Below are positions 1 through 4,284 of a DNA stretch of 5,694 nucleotides, piece after piece (the first letter of the stretch is position 1; every line of letters starts with the position of its first letter). The DNA is from an uncultured Clostridia bacterium (GTDB lineage: Bacteria > Bacillota > Clostridia > UMGS1883): contig CANRHW010000105.1 of NCBI GenBank assembly GCA_947630525.1, forward strand, positions 1 to 5,694, in the 5' to 3' direction. The position numbers were made by a program, and so were the translations under genes. Under the pieces are notes generated by a model that searched no databases, was not told where the DNA came from, and was given only the letters and a program-made list of their open reading frames with translations.

Positions 1-26
1 TTTATGCGCTATCATAATCACATAGC

Positions 27-82
27 AAGGGCGCTGTGGAGTTGATTCAATTTCTGCCGCGCCTTTCGTTTTTTTATTTTTT
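27..82 (+). terminator. Terminator-like hairpin in the amt leader (first of two)
   Basis: Bases 27-34 (AAGGGCGC) pair with 59-66 (GCGCCTTT). After one mismatch, 36-41 pair with 52-57, with several G-U pairs, leaving a loop of about 10 bases. The stem is followed by a T-rich tract to position 82, which is the form of an intrinsic terminator. It may end transcription of a gene left of the window, or act as a conditional terminator in the ammonium channel leader. A small hairpin just upstream (8-12 with 22-26, loop of 9) could belong to the same element. The 3' arm can also pair downstream (62-72 with 83-93), so two exclusive folds exist. Pairing was done by eye; no energy was calculated. Confidence 0.6.
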
Positions 83-130
83 AAAACGAAGGGTCAGGCA
101 CAAACTGAACTCACGCGGCATAACCTGCTA

Positions 131-139
131 TGGTACAAT
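131..139 (+). promoter_or_regulatory. Possible extended -10 promoter element upstream of amt
   Basis: TGGTACAAT fits an extended -10 box (TGn followed by a hexamer one base from TATAAT). No convincing -35 hexamer lies 16-18 bases upstream; the nearest TTGACA-like word, CTGAAC at 105-110, is 23 bases away. Transcription from here would start near 146, inside the left arm of the hairpin at 140-175. That hairpin would then form only in part. This is a weak candidate, and the main promoter may lie left of the window. Confidence 0.3.
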
Positions 140-194
140 GGTGTACGTAACGGACCTACTGTCCGAACGCGCACCCTTTTTTATTTTATTTTTT
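140..194 (+). terminator. Terminator-like hairpin directly upstream of amt (second of two)
   Basis: The lower stem pairs 140-148 with 167-175, with one A-C mismatch and one G-U pair. The upper stem CGGAC (151-155) pairs with GTCCG (161-165) around the loop CTACT. A tract made almost only of T follows at 177-194. This is a well-formed intrinsic terminator lying 35 bases before the amt start codon, where no upstream coding gene ends inside the window. Its place between any upstream promoter and amt suggests attenuation control. The trigger is not visible in the sequence. Confidence 0.65.
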
Positions 195-215
195 GTAATC
201 GGCTCAAATGCCGGA

Positions 216-221
216 AGGAGG
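216..221 (+). promoter_or_regulatory. Ribosome binding site that sets the amt start
   Basis: AGGAGG ends seven bases before the ATG at 229. This ideal spacing picks ATG 229 over the in-frame ATG at 208, which lies upstream of the site and has no such site of its own. Confidence 0.9.
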
Positions 222-228
222 AATTTTT

Positions 229-1977
229 ATGACTGAAGAAATTGTAAGTTTGGTCACCGGAACCGCAAATTCAACGGTTTACGCGGTATGGTACCTCATC
301 GGAGCCGCCCTGGTATTCTTTATGCAGTGCGGTTTCGCAATGGTTGAAGCGGGCTTTACCCGCGCAAAGAATGCCGGTAACATCATTATGAAGAACCTTA
401 TGGACTTCTGTATCGGCACCGTGGTATTCATTCTGCTTGGTTTCGGTCTCATGATGGCCGAGGATTACGTTATGGGAATAATCGGCGTTCCCAATCTCGA
501 TATCTTCAGTCACTATGATAGCTTTGAATGGTCGTCTTTTGTATTCAACCTTGTGTTCTGCGCCACAGCGGCGACCATAGTTTCCGGCGCCATGGCGGAG
601 AGAACAAAGTTCCTGGCCTACTGCATTTACAGCGGTGTTATCAGCGCCGTTATTTATCCCATTGAGGCCGGCTGGGTTTGGAACCCCGAGGGCTGGCTGG
701 CAAAGCTCGGCTTCATTGATTTCGCCGGTTCCGCCGCCATCCATACCGTAGGCGGCACCGCCGCTCTCATCGGCGCGGCCATGCTTGGCCCCCGTATCGG
801 CAAGTATATTAAGGATGCCAAAACCGGTAAGATAACCGCTAAGGCTATCCCCGGCCACAGCTTGACGCTGGGCGCACTTGGCTGCTTCATTCTGTGGTTT
901 GGCTGGTACGGCTTCAACGGCGCCGCCGCAACTCAGCTTGACGGCGTGGGCGGACTCGCTTCCATTTTTGTAACGACAACCATTGCTCCGGCGGTCGCCA
1001 GCTGTGTTACCATGGTATTTACCTGGATTAAGTACGGCAAACCCGATGTTTCCATGACGCTGAACGCTTCCCTGGCCGGACTTGTAGGCATCACCGCCGG
1101 CTGCGCGAGGCTTGACGCCCTTGGTGCAATCATCGTCGGCGTAGTATCGGGCTTCCTCGTTGTGCTTGTAGTTGATTGGATGGACAATGTGTTCCACATT
1201 GACGACCCCGTGGGCGCTGTCGCCGTTCACTTCGCAAACGGCATTTGGGGAACCCTTGCCGCAGGTCTCTTCGCCGTTGACGGCGGCCTGTTCTATGGTG
1301 GCGGCTTCCATCAGTTTGGAATACAGGTGCTTGGCATAGCCGCTATTCTGGCATGGACAACGGTCACAATGCTCATCACCTTTACTATTATCAAGAAAAC
1401 CGTCGGTCTCCGTGTAAGCGCGGAAGAAGAAATCGGCGGCCTTGACTCCTATGAGCACGGCCTTGAGAGCGCTTACGCCGACTTTGTACCCGCCGTGCCT
1501 ACCGTTATGACTACGTCCTACAAGGCGGGCTCCGCGCCCACTACCACAACGGTAAAGGATACTGTTCCCGTAAAGAACGTACCTGTTAAGACTCCGACAA
1601 CCGACGAGAACGGCAAGCCCATCAGCAAGGTCGTTATCGTCACCAAGCAGTCCAAGTTTGAGGCGCTTAAAGACGCTATGGCCGAAATTGGCGTTACCGG
1701 CATGACTGTAACTCAGGTCATCGGCTGCGGCGTACAGGCCGGCAAGACCACCTACTACCGCGGCGTTGCACGTGAAATGAATCTCCTGCCTAAAATAAAG
1801 GTAGAGATTGTTGTAAGCGCCGTACCCGTAGACGCCGTTGTAGACGCCGCCAAGAAATCGCTTTATACCGGTAATATCGGCGACGGAAAGATTTTCGTTT
1901 ACGACGTAGAAAACGTAATAAAGGTCCGCACCGGCGAAGAGGGCTATGACGCGCTCCAGGGCGAAGACCAGTGGTAA
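229..1977 (+). CDS. amt: Ammonium channel (Amt family) fused to a C-terminal PII signalling domain
   Basis: Encodes 582 residues: an ammonium channel of about 11 membrane helices (residues ~1-400), the Amt tail motif SAEEEIGGLDSYEHG, a Thr/Pro/Val-rich linker (~417-465), and a PII (GlnB/GlnK) domain (~466-582). Channel hallmarks are visible: the pore twin histidines H172 (IHTVGG) and H334 (VHFANGIWG), D164, and the WVW near 149-151. PII hallmarks are the GCGVQAG segment with Q503, LPK with K522, the B-loop TGNIGDGKIF (547-556) and RTGE (567-570). Free-standing GlnK normally binds AmtB trimers and plugs the pore with its T-loop according to 2-oxoglutarate and ATP/ADP; here the regulator is covalently attached. 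T-loop Y510 and R511 (Tyr46 and Arg47 of GlnK) are kept, but Tyr51, the uridylylation site, is R515, so GlnD-type modification at that site is ruled out. R101 of GlnB is replaced by K565. The gene stands alone between terminators, and the function is confident. Confidence 0.95.
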   Translation: MTEEIVSLVTGTANSTVYAVWYLIGAALVFFMQCGFAMVEAGFTRAKNAGNIIMKNLMDFCIGTVVFILLGFGLMMAEDYVMGIIGVPNLDIFSHYDSFEWSSFVFNLVFCATAATIVSGAMAERTKFLAYCIYSGVISAVIYPIEAGWVWNPEGWLAKLGFIDFAGSAAIHTVGGTAALIGAAMLGPRIGKYIKDAKTGKITAKAIPGHSLTLGALGCFILWFGWYGFNGAAATQLDGVGGLASIFVTTTIAPAVASCVTMVFTWIKYGKPDVSMTLNASLAGLVGITAGCARLDALGAIIVGVVSGFLVVLVVDWMDNVFHIDDPVGAVAVHFANGIWGTLAAGLFAVDGGLFYGGGFHQFGIQVLGIAAILAWTTVTMLITFTIIKKTVGLRVSAEEEIGGLDSYEHGLESAYADFVPAVPTVMTTSYKAGSAPTTTTVKDTVPVKNVPVKTPTTDENGKPISKVVIVTKQSKFEALKDAMAEIGVTGMTVTQVIGCGVQAGKTTYYRGVAREMNLLPKIKVEIVVSAVPVDAVVDAAKKSLYTGNIGDGKIFVYDVENVIKVRTGEEGYDALQGEDQW

Positions 1978-2054
1978 TCTGGGGCCGTTAAAAAATGGTG
2001 CTAACCTTTCAATGACTGAAAAAATAACAAATTAAAAATAGCAATTGAATGTTT

Positions 2055-2095
2055 AAAATCCGCTGTTTTATAAAAAACGGCGGATTTTCTTCGTT
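2055..2095 (+). terminator. Intrinsic terminator of the amt gene
   Basis: AAAATCCGC (2055-2063) pairs with GCGGATTTT (2080-2088), and the pairing continues inward through TGTTTT with AAAACG to a four-base loop. A T-rich tail (TTTTCTTCGTT) follows. It lies 77 bases after the amt stop and before the next gene, so amt is probably a single-gene unit. The A-tract on the left arm could also let it work on the other strand. Confidence 0.9.
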
Positions 2096-2125
2096 ATAAA
2101 CATAAAATGTAGTGGAGGCGATATC

Positions 2126-2311
2126 ATGTCTGTAAAAACCTGTTACAGGGTAAATTGTACTTTTACCGACGCGAAAACCGGCATAACAAAAAGCATGGAA
2201 GATATGACCGGCGCCGAGCTGCGCCGGGTATGGGCAAAAATGGCGCGAAATGCCATGCGGTGTTTTTACGGCTCGGAATATGAGGTCAAAATGAAAAAAG
2301 AGGACGGCTGA
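2126..2311 (+). CDS. Small hypothetical protein, 61 residues
   Basis: I do not recognise this protein. It is small, basic and soluble-looking, with no membrane segment or signal peptide. Cysteines are at 6, 11 and 45, and a likely amphipathic helix runs over residues 28-46 (TGAELRRVWAKMARNAMRC). The start is well supported: GGAGG at 2114-2118 lies seven bases before the ATG. A weak promoter, TTGAAT (2045-2050) and TTATAA (2068-2073) with a 17-base gap, overlaps the amt terminator and is uncertain. The gene converges on the broken cotJC frame, their ends two bases apart (2311 and 2314), and no terminator separates them. It may have arrived, or been brought next to cotJ, by the event that truncated cotJC. 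Confidence 0.7.
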   Translation: MSVKTCYRVNCTFTDAKTGITKSMEDMTGAELRRVWAKMARNAMRCFYGSEYEVKMKKEDG

Positions 2312-2313
2312 TT

Positions 2314-2424
2314 TTATTTTCGGCCATTGGGGCCCCCATATTGACTTAAAATCACCTTGGCCATTCTGGGATCGGGATTTTTTATCTTAACCGGGTACTG
2401 TAATTTTTTTTCATATATCCACAT
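2314..2424 (-). pseudogene. cotJC: Truncated cotJC: N-terminal remnant of the manganese-catalase-like spore coat protein
   Basis: On the minus strand a ribosome binding site (GGAGG, 2433-2437) precedes ATG 2424 by eight bases. The reading frame begins MWIYEKKLQYPVKIK and continues to SQYGGPNG, which matches the start of CotJC as I know the family, then ends RK-stop after 36 residues. CotJC is normally about 190-200 residues with a ferritin-like di-manganese catalase fold; all metal ligands would lie in the missing part. The frame follows cotJB by 18 bases, the usual third position of a cotJABC operon. Reading the other frames beyond about 2321 shows no continuation, so this is a truncation or junction rather than a simple frameshift. 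A full copy could exist elsewhere, or the junction could be an assembly error. Confidence 0.75.
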
Positions 2425-2442
2425 ACTTTATTCCTCCATTCC

Positions 2443-2691
2443 TTAATTCCAGGGCCAGGGGTCTTTGCTCCACTGCCATGGAGCGGCGGCGGAGCTTGCC
2501 TTGGCGGTTATGGGGCCGTAAACGGCCTCAAATTCCCTGCGGTACTGGCGTCCCTTTTCCACAGCCTCTTTGAATTCGGTGAGGGCTGTTTGACAGTTGG
2601 GATGGGTGTCAAGGTAAAGCATAAGGTCATACGCAACGAAGTCCGCCTCTTGAAGCTTTCTCAGCATTTGTGCGCGGTCATTTGCTGCCAT
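2443..2691 (-). CDS. cotJB: Spore coat protein CotJB
   Basis: Encodes 82 residues from ATG 2691. It has the CotJB pattern: an N-terminal helix (LRKLQEADFVAYDLMLYLDTHP), a second helix around FKEAVEKGRQYRREFEAVYGP, and the typical C-terminal WxWxxDPWPW (residues 72-81). CotJB is a small inner spore coat protein that acts with CotJA and CotJC in the mother cell. A GTG one codon upstream (2694) is in frame, but GGAGG at 2699-2703 is seven bases from the ATG and only four from the GTG, so I chose the ATG. That ATG overlaps the last base of the cotJA stop (TGATG), a sign of translational coupling. Length is normal for the family. Confidence 0.93.
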   Translation of the reverse strand: MAANDRAQMLRKLQEADFVAYDLMLYLDTHPNCQTALTEFKEAVEKGRQYRREFEAVYGPITAKASSAAAPWQWSKDPWPWN

Positions 2692-2921
2692 CACTTAACC
2701 TCCTTTTTGCAGAAGTTGTTTCCATACACGCCAAATGGCAAATTGAGCTCGGGGAAAACCGTCCCGTTTTTCAGGGCCTCGTCATAATCATAGAGGTCGC
2801 ACAGCTCTTGCATTGGCGTGTAGGAATACGCGAGCGGAAGTTTGTTAAGGCAAAGACACTTTTCTGCATTGCCCGGCGCGTCAGGCTCGGCCGGGGTCAA
2901 AAAATCCATAATATCTTTCAT
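2691..2921 (-). CDS. cotJA: Spore coat associated protein CotJA
   Basis: Encodes 76 residues, typical of CotJA. The central block LPLAYSYTPMQELCDLYDYDEALKNGTVFPELNLPFGVYG (about residues 28-67) is the conserved family core. No signal peptide or membrane segment is present. CotJA is the first gene of the coat operon, made in the mother cell during sporulation. GGAG at 2929-2932 lies seven bases before the ATG at 2921. In Bacillus subtilis the operon depends on sigma E. Here the minus-strand CATAGTAT at 2996-3003 resembles a sigma E -10 box, but the matching -35 is poor, so I do not call a promoter. The operon continues into cotJB with a one-base overlap. Confidence 0.93.
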   Translation of the reverse strand: MKDIMDFLTPAEPDAPGNAEKCLCLNKLPLAYSYTPMQELCDLYDYDEALKNGTVFPELNLPFGVYGNNFCKKEVK

Positions 2922-2968
2922 GCTTGATCTCCTTTTTGCAAACGTCGGTCAAATTAACGTTTACTTTT

Positions 2969-2990
2969 GAAAGAGTGATTGGCCTCTTTC
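2969..2990. repeat. Perfect 7-bp inverted repeat between divergent genes
   Basis: GAAAGAG (2969-2975) and CTCTTTC (2984-2990) form a perfect inverted repeat around an 8-base centre. It lies in the gap between cotJA (minus) and the Cys-rich protein gene (plus). Neither strand has a U-tract directly after it, so it is not a good terminator. It could be a binding site in the divergent control region or a leader hairpin of the cotJ transcript. No regulator can be named. Confidence 0.5.
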
Positions 2991-3023
2991 TATACATACT
3001 ATGAAGTTTTTTTTCAAAATGTG

Positions 3024-3052
3024 TTGCAAAAAAAGATTATTTGGTGTAAAAT
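3024..3052 (+). promoter_or_regulatory. Sigma-A promoter of the Cys-rich protein gene
   Basis: TTGCAA (3024-3029), a 17-base spacer and TAAAAT (3047-3052) make a good vegetative promoter. The start of transcription would be near 3059, leaving a leader of about 26 bases before ATG 3085. This also argues against the upstream ATG at 3001 as the start codon. Confidence 0.75.
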
Positions 3053-3084
3053 ATAAGAAAAACTGTCTAAAGCGAGGGAAGGCA

Positions 3085-3297
3085 ATGATTTTCAGAAAAA
3101 AGCCCGGCGAAAACAGCGAGTGCCGTTACTGCAAAAACGCCAGCATGGACGGCGGAGTGTGTACCTGTCGCTATAAGGGCGAGGTCAGCCCCTCCGGCGT
3201 GTGCCGGCGTTACCGTTTTGACCCTTTTGCCAAGCGCCCGCACCGTCCCCGCAATCTTGACACTTCGGCCTTTGACCCGCTTGATTTTGAAGTTTGA
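3085..3297 (+). CDS. Small Cys-rich, probably zinc-binding conserved hypothetical protein
   Basis: Encodes 70 residues starting MIFRKKPGE. Cysteines at 13, 16, 26, 28 and 40 (CRYC, CTC, then VCRRY) suggest a small zinc ribbon or knuckle, followed by YRFDPFAKRPHRP and a C-terminus ending DFEV. This resembles a family of short clostridial proteins of unknown function with the pattern C-x2-C, C-x-C-x2-KG, CRKF-x-YDP-x3-RxP and a final acidic-aromatic tail; the match is from memory of the family. The start at 3085 is preferred over the in-frame ATG at 3001, because GAGGG at 3074-3078 lies six bases upstream and the promoter at 3024-3052 is downstream of 3001. The extra 28 residues MKFFFKMCCKK... 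would be an artefact. It is a single-gene unit ended by the hairpin at 3329-3359. No function is assigned. Confidence 0.85.
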   Translation: MIFRKKPGENSECRYCKNASMDGGVCTCRYKGEVSPSGVCRRYRFDPFAKRPHRPRNLDTSAFDPLDFEV

Positions 3298-3328
3298 CGG
3301 CATTTGGGCGGAAGTGAGCCATACAATG

Positions 3329-3360
3329 AAAAACCGCAGACCAACGGCCTGCGGTTTTTT
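3329..3360. terminator. Bidirectional intrinsic terminator
   Basis: AAAAACCGCAG (3329-3339) pairs perfectly with CTGCGGTTTTT (3349-3359) around a 9-base loop, giving an 11-bp stem. Read on the plus strand it ends with T6 and stops the Cys-rich protein gene. Read on the minus strand the A-tract becomes T5 and stops the tRNA operon. Its right end abuts the encoded CCA of tRNA-Thr (A76 is base 3360). Confidence 0.92.
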
Positions 3361-3435
3361 GGAGCTGTCCAGCGGATTCGAACCGCCGACCTCTTCCTTA
3401 CCAAGGAAGTGCTCTGCCTGCTGAGCTAGGACAGC
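3360..3435 (-). tRNA. tRNA-Thr (anticodon GGT)
   Basis: A 76-base gene including the encoded CCA. The acceptor arm is GCTGTCC with GGACAGC, discriminator T73. The D arm is in GCTCAGCAGGCAGAGC. The anticodon arm is CTTCC-TTGGTAA-GGAAG, with anticodon GGT reading ACC/ACU threonine codons. The T arm contains GGTTCGAATCC (GGCGG with CCGCT). All stems are intact. It is the second gene of a two-tRNA operon, 19 bases after tRNA-Asp, followed at once by the shared terminator. Confidence 0.97.
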
Positions 3436-3454
3436 ATATTAACTTAAGGGAAAA

Positions 3455-3531
3455 TGGCGACCCGGAAGGGGTTCGAACCCTCGACCTCCAGCGTGACAGG
3501 CTGGCGTACTAACCAACTGTACTACCGGGCC
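3455..3531 (-). tRNA. tRNA-Asp (anticodon GTC)
   Basis: A 77-base gene including the encoded CCA. The acceptor stem GGCCCGG pairs with CCGGGTC (one G-U pair), discriminator G73 as expected for aspartate. The anticodon arm is CCAGC-CTGTCAC-GCTGG, giving anticodon GTC. The T arm is GAGGG-TTCGAAC-CCCTT. It is the first gene of the tRNA operon and lies about 55 bases after the predicted transcription start. Confidence 0.97.
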
Positions 3532-3593
3532 GTATTGAGACGCCCCACATCAACTCGCCTGAGCTTTATCCATGCCTTGCGCTCACTTTTAGT

Positions 3594-3622
3594 ATTATAC
3601 AAGACAAAAACCGATTTGTCAA
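3594..3622 (-). promoter_or_regulatory. Perfect consensus sigma-A promoter of the tRNA-Asp/tRNA-Thr operon
   Basis: On the minus strand TTGACA (3617-3622), a 17-base spacer and TATAAT (3594-3599) match the consensus exactly. A- and T-tracts just upstream (about 3626-3650) could be an UP element, as often seen at stable RNA promoters. The predicted start is near 3587. Confidence 0.93.
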
Positions 3623-3625
3623 GCC

Positions 3626-3767
3626 CTTTTTAAAAAATTTTCAAAAAACTTTGGAAGAATAGAAGGTACGGGACGTTTATAAAGCCGTTATAAGATAAAG
3701 CCTCGTGGATTAGTAAAAAATTATTGTGCGCGGGCTTTAAAAAAATGAAAAAAGTTTAATTAAGCTA
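3626..3767. other. AT-rich intergenic region between the tRNA promoter and the marR promoter
   Basis: No open frame with a ribosome binding site is seen here. It holds the possible UP element of the tRNA promoter and a direct repeat ATAAAGCC at 3679-3686 and 3695-3702 (period 16). A distant inverted pair, AAAGCC (3697-3702) and GGCTTT (3733-3738), is followed by A7, so it does not form a terminator on the plus strand. No function is assigned. Confidence 0.5.
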
Positions 3768-3796
3768 TTGACAAATTTTAATTAGCATGCTAATAT
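3768..3796 (+). promoter_or_regulatory. Sigma-A promoter of the marR-ABC operon
   Basis: TTGACA (3768-3773), a 17-base spacer and TAATAT (3791-3796). The predicted start is near 3803, only about 26 bases before the marR ATG, so the transcript leader is short. The -10 box is embedded in the operator palindromes. Confidence 0.85.
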
Positions 3797-3807
3797 TAGT
3801 ATGCTAA
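3782..3807. promoter_or_regulatory. Tandem palindromic operator, likely MarR autoregulation site
   Basis: TTAGCATGCTAA at 3782-3793 is a perfect 12-bp palindrome. TTAGTATGCTAA at 3796-3807 is a second copy with one base change, 14 bases later. They cover the -10 box and the predicted start of the marR promoter. MarR dimers commonly bind AT-rich palindromes of this size over their own promoters, so repression of the operon by its first gene product is likely. The 14-base period would put two dimers on partly different faces of the helix. Confidence 0.8.
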
Positions 3808-3828
3808 CAATTTTTTGGGGGTGAGTTA

Positions 3829-4284
3829 ATGAAAGACTTGGGCAAGGTTTTTGTCGATGTAACACGATATCATAGGTATTTGATACACAATGCCGTCAGC
3901 AAGGTGGGTTTGGGCCGCGGTATGCCGCCGGTGCTCGAATACCTTATCCACAACGACGGGTGCAAGCAGTCCGATATCAGTAGGGAAGGGCATGTGACTC
4001 CAGCCACGGCAACAGTGATGCTCCAGACCTTGGAGCGGAACGGATTGATAACTCGCCGGGGCGATGAAAGGGACCAGCGCTGTATGCGGCTTTATATCAC
4101 GGACGAGGGCCGCAGCACTGCCGAAAAAGGGAAAGAAGCCATAGACAGATCCGACGAAGAGTTCTTTTCGGCGCTCACCGACGAGGAACAGGCGACGCTA
4201 TACGCTCTGCTGATTAAGCTCCGCGGCAGTATTGAGAATTATATGAAAAAGAATAAAACCATCGGAAAGGAAAAACAGGTATGA
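3829..4284 (+). CDS. MarR-family transcriptional regulator
   Basis: Encodes 151 residues, the usual MarR length. After an N-terminal dimerisation helix (about 3-24), a winged helix-turn-helix covers residues 34-92: the recognition region is SDISREGHVTPATATVMLQTLERNGLITR (48-76), and the wing carries the family motif DERDQRCMRLYITDEG (79-94). C-terminal helices (98-140) complete the dimer interface. A GGGGGTGA ribosome binding site (3817-3824) precedes the ATG. The stop overlaps the ABC transporter start by four bases (ATGA), so the two are translationally coupled. With the double palindrome on the promoter, the simplest model is a ligand-released repressor of an export operon. The ligand is unknown. 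Confidence 0.93.
   Translation: MKDLGKVFVDVTRYHRYLIHNAVSKVGLGRGMPPVLEYLIHNDGCKQSDISREGHVTPATATVMLQTLERNGLITRRGDERDQRCMRLYITDEGRSTAEKGKEAIDRSDEEFFSALTDEEQATLYALLIKLRGSIENYMKKNKTIGKEKQV

Noticed and set aside
8..41. ANTAR-type dual hexaloop RNA upstream of amt
   Set aside because: The hairpin at 8-26 has a 9-base loop without G, and the second loop is about 10 bases, so the A-x-x-x-G hexaloop pattern is not met inside the window.
131..146. Sigma-54 promoter (TGGTAC followed by TGTAC)
   Set aside because: The -24 word is close, but the required GC at -12 is missing at the correct distance.
208..228. ATG at 208 as the amt start (seven extra residues)
   Set aside because: It lies upstream of the AGGAGG at 216-221, which serves ATG 229 with ideal spacing; the extra residues MPEGGIF simply translate the ribosome binding site.
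36..236. Open frame of 66 codons on the plus strand before amt
   Set aside because: It runs through two terminator-like hairpins and their T-tracts, has no ribosome binding site, and overlaps the real amt start.
271..1458. Long antisense open frame of 395 codons
   Set aside because: It is the shadow of the amt gene on the other strand, with no ribosome binding site or family motif.
2321..2345. GGGGCCCCC palindrome after the 61-residue gene as a terminator
   Set aside because: The arms meet with almost no loop and no T-tract follows, so it cannot fold as an intrinsic terminator.
3001..3084. N-terminal extension of the Cys-rich protein from ATG 3001
   Set aside because: The promoter at 3024-3052 lies inside it, there is no ribosome binding site before 3001, and GAGGG at 3074-3078 marks ATG 3085.
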